Shown here one piece after another: positions 25,031-33,627 of a stretch of 64,000 bases of DNA. Under the pieces are notes generated by a model, which saw only the letters and a program-made list of their open reading frames with translations, had not been told where the DNA came from and searched no databases. The DNA comes from JALYNX01 sp035292685. GTDB lineage: Bacteria; Actinomycetota; Acidimicrobiia; Spongiisociales; ZC4RG35. The stretch's first letter is position 1, and each line of letters begins with the position of its first letter. A program made the position numbers and the translations under genes. The stretch is taken from positions 23,055-87,054 of the forward strand of contig DATDPP010000072.1 of NCBI GenBank assembly GCA_035292685.1. Reading direction: 5' to 3'.

Positions 25031-25923
25031 GCCCGGGCTCGCCGAGTTTCCCTGCCTGCGTCGAGGAGTACCTGGTAGCCCTTCGTGTCGAGCGCGGTCT
25101 GGCCCTGAACACGATCAGTGCCTATCGCCGGGACCTCGATCAGTATTCGGCCTTTCTCGAGGGGCGGGAACCCGACCAGGAGTTGGTGGAGGGATTCGTG
25201 AGTCATCTTCACGCCCGGGATCTGGCGATGTCGACCGTGAGTCGCAAGATCGCGGCGGTGCGTGGACTCCACCGCTTTTTGGTTGTCGAGGGGATGCGCC
25301 GAGCGGATCCAACCCTTCTCGTGGATTCGCCGCGTCGTCCCGATCCTTTTCCCAAGGCGCTGACTATCGATGAGACATTCCGCCTGATCGAAGCCCCGGA
25401 TTTGTCGACTGCGCAGGGCCGGCGCGATTCGGCGCTTCTCGAGTTCCTCTACGCCACCGGAGCCCGGGTCTCCGAAACGGTGGGAATCGACCTGGGAAAG
25501 GTCGACCTCGAGGACCGTGTGGCCCTGGTCACCGGCAAGGGGTCGAAACAGAGATTGGTGCCGTTGGGGAGCAAGGCGGTCATCGCCATCGGACGTTGGC
25601 TACCGGATCGTCTGAGGCTGTTCGCTCGGGGCCAGCGCGGTGATCCGCTCTTTCTCAACATGAGGGGTCGTCGGCTGACCCGGCAGGGTGCCTTCGATGT
25701 GGTCCGAGCTAATGCATCCCGGGCCGGCATCGAGCCCCAAAAGGTGTCGCCACACGTGCTCCGCCATTCCGCTGCCACCCACATGGTGGAGTCCGGCGCC
25801 GATCTCAGGACCGTACAAGAAATCCTGGGCCACGCTACGATTAGCACCACCCAGATCTACACGAAGGTCAGTGCCACCCATCTCGTGGAGGTCTACGTCC
25901 AGGCACACCCAAGGAGCCGTTGA
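25027..25923 (+). CDS. xerD: Site-specific tyrosine recombinase XerD
   Basis: Resolves chromosome dimers at dif. The 298-residue protein has an N-terminal SAM-like core-binding domain and a catalytic domain with all expected residues: R147 (TGARVSE), K171, H243 and R246 (HVLRH), H269 (LGHA) and the nucleophile Y278 (TQIYTK). Length and position before scpA/scpB match the housekeeping recombinase rather than a mobile-element integrase. The GTG start overlaps the ald stop. Confidence 0.94.
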   Translation: MSPGSPSFPACVEEYLVALRVERGLALNTISAYRRDLDQYSAFLEGREPDQELVEGFVSHLHARDLAMSTVSRKIAAVRGLHRFLVVEGMRRADPTLLVDSPRRPDPFPKALTIDETFRLIEAPDLSTAQGRRDSALLEFLYATGARVSETVGIDLGKVDLEDRVALVTGKGSKQRLVPLGSKAVIAIGRWLPDRLRLFARGQRGDPLFLNMRGRRLTRQGAFDVVRANASRAGIEPQKVSPHVLRHSAATHMVESGADLRTVQEILGHATISTTQIYTKVSATHLVEVYVQAHPRSR

Positions 25924-26273
25924 TGTCCTTCGACATCGCCAAGGCGAAGAAGGCGCTTCGAGAGGAGCGCACTCATCTCGTCCACCAGTTGGATGAGCTT
26001 GGTGCTGCCGAAACCGGGGACTTGCGATCGGATATCGACTTCGGGGGGAGCTTCGCCGACGCGGCTGCGGTCACTGCGGAGCGGACCGAGGTCTTGGGTC
26101 TCGTCGACTCTCTGAAGAGCCAGCTCGACAATGTCGACAGGGCGCTGGCTCACATCGAGGCGGGCACTTACGGGATCTGTGACAACTGTGGCAACGAGAT
26201 CGACCCGGCCCGTCTCGATTTCCGCCCCGAGTCGGTTCTGTGCGTCAATTGCAAGACCAAGGTCGCAGGCTGA
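25923..26273 (+). CDS. DksA/TraR-type zinc-finger protein
   Basis: Protein of 116 residues with an N-terminal helical hairpin and a C-terminal four-Cys zinc finger (C86, C89, C107, C110: CDNCGN and CVNCK). The family includes DksA, which binds RNA polymerase through the secondary channel. The tip residues of DksA cannot be judged with confidence here, so an RNA-polymerase role is inference. ATG 25923 overlaps the xerD stop (TGATG). Confidence 0.85.
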   Translation: MSFDIAKAKKALREERTHLVHQLDELGAAETGDLRSDIDFGGSFADAAAVTAERTEVLGLVDSLKSQLDNVDRALAHIEAGTYGICDNCGNEIDPARLDFRPESVLCVNCKTKVAG

Positions 26274-26277
26274 TCGA

Positions 26278-26805
26278 GTGCCGGGCTCTCTGAGCCATCT
26301 GATCGGACGTTTCTTCGACGTACTTCGGGCTCGGCCCCTGATCGCCTCCGAGCGGTCTGCAGTCTCCAATTGGCTCGACGAACGTGAGCGCGCGACCTTC
26401 TTTGCCCAGTCGAATGCCGACCAGCGTCACGGCTTCACCGCGGCCTCGGTTGTGATTGCCTCGGGGGTGGCCGACCGGGCCACGATCAGGGCCGGGCTCC
26501 TTCACGACGTGGGAAAGCGCCACGCACGGCTCGGCGTGATCGGCCGGGTCGTGGCCTCCCTGCTGATTCTGTGTCGGATCCCGTTGCGGGGCCGTCTCCG
26601 CGCCTATCGGGATCATGGTGTGATCGCCGCGAGCGAGTTGGAGCTGATGGGCGCCGAGCCATTGGTGGTCGATTTCGCCCGCTATCACCACGAGCACCGC
26701 CCGGTGACCATCGATATCGACACCTGGGACCTGCTGCAACGCGCCGACAAGGCACCAAAGACCCGGAGCCGGAACCACCGAGGAATATCCTGGCCTCGCA
26801 CCTGA
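26278..26805 (+). CDS. HD-domain phosphohydrolase
   Basis: Metal-dependent phosphohydrolase-fold protein of 175 residues. H51, then the HD pair H76-D77 in GLLHDVGKR, and a later H-E-H group (YHHEHRP) fit the HD-domain metal site. Substrate unknown; similar proteins act on nucleotides or modified nucleotides. It starts at GTG 26278, four bases after the DksA-like gene, and its TGA overlaps scpA by one base. Confidence 0.8.
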   Translation: MPGSLSHLIGRFFDVLRARPLIASERSAVSNWLDERERATFFAQSNADQRHGFTAASVVIASGVADRATIRAGLLHDVGKRHARLGVIGRVVASLLILCRIPLRGRLRAYRDHGVIAASELELMGAEPLVVDFARYHHEHRPVTIDIDTWDLLQRADKAPKTRSRNHRGISWPRT

Positions 26806-27569
26806 TGTCGTTCCATGTCAAGACCACCGTGTTCGAAGGCCCTCTGGATTTGTTGTTGCAGCTCATCTCAAAGCATCAGCTCGAGGTGACTGCGGTCGGG
26901 CTCACCGGGGTGGTCACCGAGTACGTGTCGTTTCTGGAGGAGATGAAGGGCATTGATATCGAGGTCACATCGGAGTTCACGCTGATCGCAGCCACCCTCA
27001 TCCAGTTGAAGGCGCAGTCGCTGTTGCCGGGTCGCGGCGAGTTCGATATGGATGAGGAGCTGGCGCTGATTGAAGAGCGTGACCGCCTTCTATCACGCCT
27101 GCTGGCCAGTGTGACGTTCAAGGATGTGGGTGCGGTCCTTCTCCGCCGGATGCAGCATGCCAACCGGTACGTGCCCCGGACCTCGGGTGTCGATCAGAGG
27201 ATCCGGGTCGCGCCACCCGACTTCGCGCTTCCCCTCGACGCGCCGGATCTGGCCGCGATCGCGCAACGGGTGTTCAGTCGGGCGGATGCCGAGCCCGATC
27301 TCGACCATCTCGACCTCGACCTCCCTTCCGTGGAGTCGGCCATCGGCGAGCTGCGAGGCAGGGTCGCTGAGATGACGATGGCGAGTTTCGACGAACTCAC
27401 CGAGCACTGCCGGCGCCCGGTCGAAGTGGCCGCCTATTTCCTGGCCCTGCTCGAGCTGGCCCGATGGGGCCTGCTTGCCATCTCGCAGGCGGATTGGCTG
27501 GGCGAGATCCGGGTCGAGCACCGCGACATCGGCGGGATCGACCTGACCTCAGAATGGGCTGTGTCGTGA
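26805..27569 (+). CDS. scpA: Segregation and condensation protein ScpA
   Basis: Kleisin subunit that bridges the SMC heads in the condensin complex. The 254-residue protein begins with the diagnostic FEGPLDLLLQLI near residue 9 and has a C-terminal winged-helix region (HCRRPVEVAAYFLALLELAR). ATG 26805 overlaps the HD gene stop; the longer frame from 26571 lies inside that gene and is rejected. Overlap with scpB is GTGA. Confidence 0.95.
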   Translation: MSFHVKTTVFEGPLDLLLQLISKHQLEVTAVGLTGVVTEYVSFLEEMKGIDIEVTSEFTLIAATLIQLKAQSLLPGRGEFDMDEELALIEERDRLLSRLLASVTFKDVGAVLLRRMQHANRYVPRTSGVDQRIRVAPPDFALPLDAPDLAAIAQRVFSRADAEPDLDHLDLDLPSVESAIGELRGRVAEMTMASFDELTEHCRRPVEVAAYFLALLELARWGLLAISQADWLGEIRVEHRDIGGIDLTSEWAVS

Positions 27570-28126
27570 ACGAGGCGGCTGCGCTGGAGGCGGTTCTCTT
27601 CGTCACCGAAACGCCGGTGCCCGTGGGGGAGCTGGCGGAGGTCCTCGAGATCCCCAAGCAGAGGGTCGAAGAACTGCTCGAGGAGTTTGGCCGGGACCTG
27701 GAGGAGCGGGGCGCGGGCATCGTCCTTCGTTTCGTGGCCGGAGGTTGGCGTCTCTATTCACACCCTGACGCCTATCCGTATCTGGAGCGGTTCGCGACCT
27801 CGGCCACGGCGCGCAGACTCTCGCCGGCTGCCATCGAGACACTATCGGTGATCGCCTATCGCCAACCGGTGGCGCGGAGCCAGATCTCCGAGATACGGGG
27901 TGTGGACTCGGACTCCGCGGTGCGCACCCTGGAGCGTCTGGGGTTGATCGAGGAGAAAGAGCGCCTCGACCTGCCGGGGAATCCTGCCGTCTATGTGACG
28001 ACCGATGTCCTTCTCGAGAAGCTGGGTCTTGCTTCGCTGAGCGAGTTGCCGCCGCTCGCCGACCATGTCCCGCCCTCCGAGATCGTCGAATCCCTCGAGG
28101 AGACCCTTCGCCCCGGGTATGCGTGA
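27566..28126 (+). CDS. scpB: Segregation and condensation protein ScpB
   Basis: Winged-helix partner that dimerises and binds ScpA. The 186 residues contain two winged-helix domains, with the conserved LSVIAYRQPVARSQISEIRG segment spanning the second. It starts in the scpA stop and is followed directly by the pseudouridine synthase ATG. The scpA-scpB-rluB order is standard in actinomycetes. Confidence 0.95.
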   Translation: MNEAAALEAVLFVTETPVPVGELAEVLEIPKQRVEELLEEFGRDLEERGAGIVLRFVAGGWRLYSHPDAYPYLERFATSATARRLSPAAIETLSVIAYRQPVARSQISEIRGVDSDSAVRTLERLGLIEEKERLDLPGNPAVYVTTDVLLEKLGLASLSELPPLADHVPPSEIVESLEETLRPGYA

Positions 28127-28858
28127 ATGGTGGCGGAGCCGGTCCGCGCCCAGAAGGCCATAGCCAACTCCGGGCTCATGTCACGTCGATCGGCGGAGGA
28201 GGCCATCGCCGCGGGACGAGTCGCCGTCGATGGTCATCCCATCGGCCTCGGCGACCGGGTGGATGTCTCGTCTCAGCTCTTGACCATCGACGGGGTGCCC
28301 ATCCCCCTCAACCCCGAACTGGAGACCCACCTGGTCTACAAGCCACCAGGTGTCATCAGCACCGCCTCGGATCCCCAGGGGAGGCCAGTTGTCGTCGATC
28401 TCGCCCCCAGCACTCATCGTCTCTACCCGGTTGGGCGTCTCGATTCGGATTCCGAGGGCTTGATCCTCCTCACCAACGACGGAGAACTGGCTAATCGGGT
28501 GACCCACCCCAGATACGGGATAACCAAGAAGTACGTTGCCGTGGTTGCAGGGCATCCAACGGCAACCGAGGTTCGACGTCTCGTCACGGGAGTCCAACTC
28601 AGCGACGGTCCGGCACGAGCCCTGTCCGCGCACATCGTGAGCCGCCACCAGAATGAGACAATCGTGGAGATGGTCCTGGGCGAGGGGCGGAATCGGGTGA
28701 TACGCCGGATGTTCGAGGCCATCGGCCACGAGGTAATCCGGCTGGTGAGGACTGCCATCGGCCCGCTGTCGGATCAGTCGCTCCAGCCTGGTGAGTCGAG
28801 GCTGCTCTCCATCGAGGAAATCAGGCGGCTGCTGGCGTCGGGCAAGGCCGAAGCGTGA
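28127..28858 (+). CDS. rluB: rRNA pseudouridine synthase (RluB/RsuA family)
   Basis: Isomerises a uridine in ribosomal RNA. The 243-residue protein has an N-terminal S4 domain (VRAQKAIANSGLMSRRSAEE) and the catalytic motif GRLDSDSEGLILLTND with the active-site Asp. It begins immediately after scpB and ends overlapping aroA (GTGA). RluB is preferred over RsuA from the conserved scpB-rluB-cmk context. Confidence 0.92.
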   Translation: MVAEPVRAQKAIANSGLMSRRSAEEAIAAGRVAVDGHPIGLGDRVDVSSQLLTIDGVPIPLNPELETHLVYKPPGVISTASDPQGRPVVVDLAPSTHRLYPVGRLDSDSEGLILLTNDGELANRVTHPRYGITKKYVAVVAGHPTATEVRRLVTGVQLSDGPARALSAHIVSRHQNETIVEMVLGEGRNRVIRRMFEAIGHEVIRLVRTAIGPLSDQSLQPGESRLLSIEEIRRLLASGKAEA

Positions 28859-30114
28859 GCAGCCGGTCAATCGGAGTGAAGAAGGGACCGATCGAAGCCT
28901 CGGTCCGACCGCCCGGCTCCAAATCGTTGACCATCCGCTCGCTCTTTGCCGCCAGCCTGGCCGAAGGGACATCGCGTCTCGGCAATCCCCTGGACTCGGG
29001 CGACACCCGGGCCGCTCGGGGAGCCGTACATGCCCTCGGGGTGACAATCGAGGAAGCCGATGGCCGCTGGGGAGTCGAGGGAAGTGGTGGCGCCCTCGTC
29101 CCTACTTCGGTGGCGATCGACGCCGGGGAGTCGGGTCTCACTGCGCGATGTCTGATCGCGTTGGGGGCCCTCGTCCCCGGGCCTACTGAGATCGTGGGAC
29201 GGGGACGCCTGCCGCAACGGCCGATGGCGGGGCTCCTCGAAGCGCTGGCCACGTTGGGGGTGAGGGCTCGAGCCAATCGTGGTGGTCTTCCGATCGTGGT
29301 CGAAGGATCTGGAAGTCTTCGGGGTGGGACCGTGCGGGTTTCGACCACGGAAACCACTCAGTTCGCCACCGCCATGCTGTTGGTGGCGCCGCTGGCAGCA
29401 GAGCCGCTGACGATCGTGCTCGATGATCCCCAGGGGTCAACCGGGTACCTCGATCTCACGCTCGAGGTGATGTCGTGTTTCGGCGCTCGAGTCGAACGCA
29501 GCGCCCAACAGTTCCTGATTGAACCCACCGGGTACCGGGCCATCGATTTCGCAGTCGAGCCCGATGCCTCCGCGGCCGTCTACCCCTTGGTGGCGACCGC
29601 GATCCGGGGTGGGAGACTGACTGTCAGCGGTCTGGGCGCACCGTCCCGACAGCCCGACCTCCAGATCACCCGAGTTCTGGCTGAGATGGGGTGCGTGGTG
29701 ACCTTGGGTCCGAACTCGACCGACATCGAATCGGGTGGTGGCCGGCTTCAGGCGATCGACGCCGATCTCTCCGCTATGCCCGATGGGGCGGTCGCGGTGG
29801 CGGTGGCCTGTCTCTTTGCCGACGGCAAGAGTCGCCTCACCGGCCTTGCCTCGCTGCGTCACAAGGAATCCGACCGGCTCCGGGCACTCGCCGATCAATT
29901 GCGGAATGTCGGTGGCGAGGCGCGGGTCGAGGGAGACAGTCTCGTGATCGTGCCCGGGGTATTGCATCCGGCGACGATCGATACCTACGGGGATCATCGG
30001 ATTGCCATGTCCTTTTCTCTCGTGGGCCTGGTCCAGCCCGGGATCGAGATCGAAGAGCCCGCTGTGGTCGACAAGACCTGGCCCGCCTTCTGGCAGATGC
30101 TCGAAGCCCTTTGA
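28855..30114 (+). CDS. aroA: 3-phosphoshikimate 1-carboxyvinyltransferase (EPSP synthase)
   Basis: Sixth step of the shikimate pathway, joining phosphoenolpyruvate to shikimate-3-phosphate. The 419-residue protein shows PPGSKSLTIRSLFAASLAEG near the N-terminus, the GGxR-like loop region and the C-terminal HKESDRLRALADQL and YGDHRIAMSF. The insertion of aroA between rluB and cmk differs from Mycobacterium, where these genes are adjacent. The GTG start overlaps the rluB stop. Confidence 0.94.
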   Translation: MSSRSIGVKKGPIEASVRPPGSKSLTIRSLFAASLAEGTSRLGNPLDSGDTRAARGAVHALGVTIEEADGRWGVEGSGGALVPTSVAIDAGESGLTARCLIALGALVPGPTEIVGRGRLPQRPMAGLLEALATLGVRARANRGGLPIVVEGSGSLRGGTVRVSTTETTQFATAMLLVAPLAAEPLTIVLDDPQGSTGYLDLTLEVMSCFGARVERSAQQFLIEPTGYRAIDFAVEPDASAAVYPLVATAIRGGRLTVSGLGAPSRQPDLQITRVLAEMGCVVTLGPNSTDIESGGGRLQAIDADLSAMPDGAVAVAVACLFADGKSRLTGLASLRHKESDRLRALADQLRNVGGEARVEGDSLVIVPGVLHPATIDTYGDHRIAMSFSLVGLVQPGIEIEEPAVVDKTWPAFWQMLEAL

Positions 30115-30179
30115 CGGGAAAGTCGGTTCGCACGCATGACAGGGAGTGGGTTCGTTAGGTTGGCCGGTGCGGAGGATTC

Positions 30180-30233
30180 CCGGCCCCAATGCCCCATGGT
30201 CCGAGTCCCCAATCGGACGCCCTCAGGGGCCGG
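30180..30233 (+). other. Nested hairpin between aroA and cmk
   Basis: An outer stem CCGGCCCC (30180-30187) / GGGGCCGG (30226-30233) encloses an inner stem GTCCGA (30199-30204) / TCGGAC (30213-30218). No T-tract follows. A -10-like TAGGTT at 30156-30161 lies upstream, so the structure may be part of a cmk leader, or a weak aroA terminator. Confidence 0.4.
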
Positions 30234-30256
30234 GGTCCTCTCCCTCGAGTCACAGA

Positions 30257-30269
30257 TAACCTCGAAGTC
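30257..30269 (+). promoter_or_regulatory. Leaderless-type -10 before cmk
   Basis: TAACCT at 30257-30262 is seven bases before GTG 30270. It favours that GTG over the upstream in-frame ATG at 30189 as the cmk start. Confidence 0.5.
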
Positions 30270-30920
30270 GTGAGCAACCTCATCGTCACGGTCGACGGGC
30301 CGAGCGGAACCGGTAAGAGCACGGTCAGCCGGGCGGTGGCATCGAAAGTGAATCTCCCTCATCTGGACACCGGCGCCTTCTATCGGGCCGCGACCCTGGC
30401 TGTGATCAGAGCCGGTGTCGACCCTGGCGATGCCGAGGCGGTTGCCGGTGTGGTGGGCGGTGCCGGGTTGGATCAGGAGGACGGCGTGATGTCTCTCGAT
30501 GGCGCCGACGTCTCAGCCGAGATCAGGGGCCCGGAAGTGACGGCTGCCGTGTCACGGGTTGCGGCGAACTCCGAGGTACGGCGGATCCTGGTCTCCCACC
30601 AGCGTGAGTGGGTGCAGCGGCATGGGGAGCGGGCAGTCGTCGAGGGTCGGGACATTGGCTCGGTGGTGTTCCCCAACGCCACCTTGAAGGTCTTTCTCGA
30701 CGCCCGACCCGAGGTGCGCGCCAACCGCAGGGCGGTCGAGACAGGCGAGGACCCGCACTCAGTGATGGAGCACCTGGGTCGACGAGATCATTTCGACTCG
30801 ACGAGGGCCGCCTCTCCACTCATCGTTCCCGAGGACGCCGTGATCATCGATACCTCGGATTTGAGGTTCGACGAGGTGGTGGACCGGGTGGTGCAGTTGG
30901 TGCGGGACCGAACTTCCTGA
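30270..30920 (+). CDS. cmk: Cytidylate kinase
   Basis: Phosphorylates CMP/dCMP. The 216-residue protein has Walker A GPSGTGKS at 10-17, followed by TVSRAVASK, the DTGAFYRA substrate segment and VVEGRDIGSVVFPNA. The frame is open to an ATG at 30189, but the extra 27 residues have no homology-like content and overlap a strong hairpin; GTG 30270 fits both the family start and the adjacent -10. Confidence 0.93.
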   Translation: MSNLIVTVDGPSGTGKSTVSRAVASKVNLPHLDTGAFYRAATLAVIRAGVDPGDAEAVAGVVGGAGLDQEDGVMSLDGADVSAEIRGPEVTAAVSRVAANSEVRRILVSHQREWVQRHGERAVVEGRDIGSVVFPNATLKVFLDARPEVRANRRAVETGEDPHSVMEHLGRRDHFDSTRAASPLIVPEDAVIIDTSDLRFDEVVDRVVQLVRDRTS

Positions 30921-30935
30921 GTTTTGGCGTCCACC

Positions 30936-30948
30936 TACCATGACCGGC
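30936..30948 (+). promoter_or_regulatory. Leaderless-type -10 before ispH
   Basis: TACCAT at 30936-30941 is seven bases before ATG 30949. The in-frame ATG at 30940 lies inside the hexamer, so 30949 is the better start. Confidence 0.45.
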
Positions 30949-31998
30949 ATGACGGTGGAAAGGGTGCTGCTCGCCGAGCCGAGGGGTTTCTGCGCGGGTG
31001 TCGACATGGCGATCAAGGCGCTCACCTGGATGACGCGCATCTTCGACGGTCCGGTCTACTGCTATCACGAGATCGTCCACAACGAATGGGTGGTTCGTGC
31101 CTTCGAAGGGGTGGGGGTGGTGTTTGTCGACGACATCGGACAGGTGCCATTGGGAGCACCGATCATGCTCTCGGCCCACGGCTCCGCGCCGGACGTGGTC
31201 GAGGGTGCCGCCGATCGGGCGGCGGTGGTGATCGATGCCGTCTGTCCGCTGGTTACCAAGGTCCATCATGAGGTGAAGCGCATGGCCAAGGACGGCTATG
31301 AGATCATCTACGTCGGCCATACCGGCCACGATGAGGCCGTGGGCACCGTGGCCGAGGCTCCGGGCGCGATCACTTTGGTCGAGCCCGAGACCGGTCTGGG
31401 CCAATACCAACCCGCTGACCCGGCGAAGGTGGCGCTACTCGCCCAGACCACCCTGGGCGTGCACGAGTGGATGGCGGTCATGGATGACGCCAGGCAACGG
31501 TTTCCCGAGCTGCACACGGCACGCAAGTCCGACCTTTGCTACGCAACCACCAACCGCCAGGACGCCGTAAACCAACTCACCGAATCTTGCGACCTGATTC
31601 TCGTGGTGGGGTCCCCCAACTCGTCAAACACCCAGGCCCTGGTCAGGGTGGCCCGGGAGAAAGGGGTAGCGGCTCATCGGATCGACTCCGCAGCTGACAT
31701 CGAGGGCGAATGGCTGGAAGGCGCGGCCACGGTGGGTCTCACCGCGGGTGCCTCGGCGCCCGATCACCTGGTCCAGGAGGTCATCGAGCGCCTGGCGCCG
31801 ACCGCAGGGTTCGAGCTGTGGTCCTCGACGGAGGAGCAGGAGTACTTCCCGCTCCCGCCCCAGCTGCGGGCCTTCGTGTCGACCCTGCAGAGCCTGGTGG
31901 AGGCAGGGGTGACCGCGCGCCAACCCGCACAGGAAGGTTGGCTGGAACGGGATCGGGAATGGACCGCCACCGAGGCCCTCAACCTGGTCAGTAACTGA
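30949..31998 (+). CDS. ispH: 4-hydroxy-3-methylbut-2-enyl diphosphate reductase
   Basis: Iron-sulfur enzyme of the last step of the MEP isoprenoid pathway. The 349-residue protein has the three cluster-binding cysteines C15 (PRGFCAGVD), C99 (DAVCPLV) and C197 (SDLCYAT), and the VGSPNSSNTQAL substrate loop. The start was set at 30949 from the upstream -10 element; the nearby ATG 30940 would add only three residues. It lies between cmk and der. Confidence 0.95.
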   Translation: MTVERVLLAEPRGFCAGVDMAIKALTWMTRIFDGPVYCYHEIVHNEWVVRAFEGVGVVFVDDIGQVPLGAPIMLSAHGSAPDVVEGAADRAAVVIDAVCPLVTKVHHEVKRMAKDGYEIIYVGHTGHDEAVGTVAEAPGAITLVEPETGLGQYQPADPAKVALLAQTTLGVHEWMAVMDDARQRFPELHTARKSDLCYATTNRQDAVNQLTESCDLILVVGSPNSSNTQALVRVAREKGVAAHRIDSAADIEGEWLEGAATVGLTAGASAPDHLVQEVIERLAPTAGFELWSSTEEQEYFPLPPQLRAFVSTLQSLVEAGVTARQPAQEGWLERDREWTATEALNLVSN

Positions 31999-32043
31999 CG
32001 GCCGGCGTCGGGCCAGAATGCCAGCCTCCGGAAGCACGCTGAG

Positions 32044-33357
32044 GTGAGCACCCTGCCCGTAGTCGCCATCGTCGGCCGCCCCAATGTGGGCAAGTCGACG
32101 CTGGTCAACCGGGTGATCGGGTCTCGTTTGGCGGTGGTCGAGGAATCCCCGGGGGTGACCCGGGATCGTCGTGAGTTCGAGGCGGATTGGACCGGACGCC
32201 AGTTCTTGATGGTGGACACCGGGGGTTGGGAGATCAAGCCGGTAGGTGGGATCAACCAGTCCATCAAGGAACAGGCGGAAGCCGCGGTGACCGGTGCCGA
32301 TGTGGTGATCCTCGTCGTCGACGGCACCGCCGACCTGACCGATGACGACACCGGTGTCATCTCGGTTCTTCGTGCCTCCAGAGTGCCGGTGATCCTCGCC
32401 GCCAACAAGATCGACGATGCCGGGCTCGAGGCCGACGTCGACCGGTTCTGGAGGCTCGGCCTCGGTGAGCCCAACGCGATCAGCGCCTATCACGGCCGTG
32501 GCGTTGGAGATCTGTTGGATCTGGTGGTCAGCGCCCTGCCCCCGGCCGGCGTGGAGCAGGAACGTGACGAGATTCCTCGCATCGCCATCGTGGGTAGGCC
32601 CAACGTGGGCAAGTCCACCCTTCTCAATCGCCTGGCAGGGGAGGAGCGGGTGATTGTGTCCGAGATCCCGGGCACCACGCGGGATCCGATCGACACCGAT
32701 GTCGATCTCGGCGGCAAGCCTTACCGACTGGTCGACACCGCCGGTATCCGCCGCAAGCCACAGATCACCGAGGATGCCGACTTCTATTCCGTGCTGAGGG
32801 CGCGAGAGGCCCTGGCCGAGGCAGATGTTGCCCTGCTTGTGGTGGATGCCGAGGACGGTGTGACCCATCAGGACCAAAGGATCGCCCGCGAGGTCGTGGA
32901 TGCCGGAGCAGGCCTGGCCATCCTCCTCAACAAATGGGACGCAATCGACGAGGAGCAACGTGAGATCACGGAGCGATCGCTCCCCGATCGGTTCGGGTTC
33001 GTGGACTGGGCACCGGTGTTGCGGATCTCGGCGACCACCGGGTCACGAGTTGGTCGTTTGCCCGAGGTCATAGAGGCGGTTCTCCACTCCAGGAGCACTC
33101 GCATCCCAACCGGGCAGCTCAACCGGGTAGTCAGGGAATGGACCGATGCTCACCCGCCCCCGGTGCGAAAGGGCCGACGACCCAAGATCCACTACGTCGT
33201 CCAGGCGGGAACGGCGCCTCCCACCTTCGTGGTTTTTCTCTCGGGTGGCGAACTCGGTGATGACTACCTGAGGTTCCTCGAGAACCGGATCCGCCAGGAG
33301 GCAGACTTCACGGGCACCCCGATCCATATCGTGTCCCGGATGGGTGAGAGACGATGA
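32044..33357 (+). CDS. der: Ribosome-assembly GTPase Der (EngA)
   Basis: Tandem-GTPase needed for 50S maturation. The 437-residue protein has two G domains, with GRPNVGKST at 11-19 and again at about 186, DTxG motifs (VDTGGW, VDTAGIR), NKID and NKWD, plus a C-terminal KH-like domain. The start is GTG 32044; a GGAAG about nine bases upstream and CAGAAT at 32014-32019 may be its ribosome site and -10. It overlaps the small membrane ORF by four bases. Confidence 0.95.
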   Translation: MSTLPVVAIVGRPNVGKSTLVNRVIGSRLAVVEESPGVTRDRREFEADWTGRQFLMVDTGGWEIKPVGGINQSIKEQAEAAVTGADVVILVVDGTADLTDDDTGVISVLRASRVPVILAANKIDDAGLEADVDRFWRLGLGEPNAISAYHGRGVGDLLDLVVSALPPAGVEQERDEIPRIAIVGRPNVGKSTLLNRLAGEERVIVSEIPGTTRDPIDTDVDLGGKPYRLVDTAGIRRKPQITEDADFYSVLRAREALAEADVALLVVDAEDGVTHQDQRIAREVVDAGAGLAILLNKWDAIDEEQREITERSLPDRFGFVDWAPVLRISATTGSRVGRLPEVIEAVLHSRSTRIPTGQLNRVVREWTDAHPPPVRKGRRPKIHYVVQAGTAPPTFVVFLSGGELGDDYLRFLENRIRQEADFTGTPIHIVSRMGERR

Positions 33358-33491
33358 GCGAGCCACAACCTCCGGAGCGGGAGGAGCTCAAGACACCGCT
33401 CAGCTTCAAGCTGATGATGGCGGCGATTGTGATCTACCTCGGGTGGCGGCTGGTTCAGGGCGTTCTCTGGCTAATCGACCGCATCGGCTAG
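33354..33491 (+). CDS. Small single-span membrane protein, 45 residues
   Basis: Starts at ATG 33354 in an ATGA overlap with der and ends at TAG 33489. The N-terminal 18 residues are charged and Pro/Glu rich (MSEPQPPEREELKTP), followed by a hydrophobic helix at about 19-42 (LMMAAIVIYLGWRLVQGVLW). The overlap with der and the clear membrane segment suggest a real gene, but no family is recognised. Confidence 0.6.
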   Translation: MSEPQPPEREELKTPLSFKLMMAAIVIYLGWRLVQGVLWLIDRIG

Positions 33492-33555
33492 CTCCAGACC
33501 TCTCCGCTGGGCTCGGTGTGTGATCCGGCCACTGACGGCGCTCCATCACGAGATT

Positions 33556-33582
33556 GTCATTAACCGGAAACACCACAGAAAC
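33556..33582 (+). promoter_or_regulatory. GlnR-like operator upstream of amt
   Basis: GTCAT-n6-GAAAC-n6-GAAAC, with exact six-base spacers (33556-33560, 33567-33571, 33578-33582), fits the actinobacterial GlnR half-site arrangement (GTNAC-n6-GAAAC repeats). It lies 45-72 bases before the amt ATG, a usual activator position for the nitrogen-starvation amt-glnK-glnD operon. glnR is not in the window. Confidence 0.6.
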
Positions 33583-33627
33583 AAGACCTTGCCCAACATC
33601 GCCCCCGCATACTTCGAGGAGGTACCG

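Noticed and set aside
25027..25923. Tyrosine recombinase considered as a phage or island integrase
   Set aside because: Standard XerD length and residues, housekeeping neighbours scpA/scpB, and no attachment-site or phage genes.
31624..32958. 444-residue reverse-strand frame across ispH and der
   Set aside because: Both forward genes have complete catalytic motifs; the reverse frame is a high-G+C codon-bias artefact.
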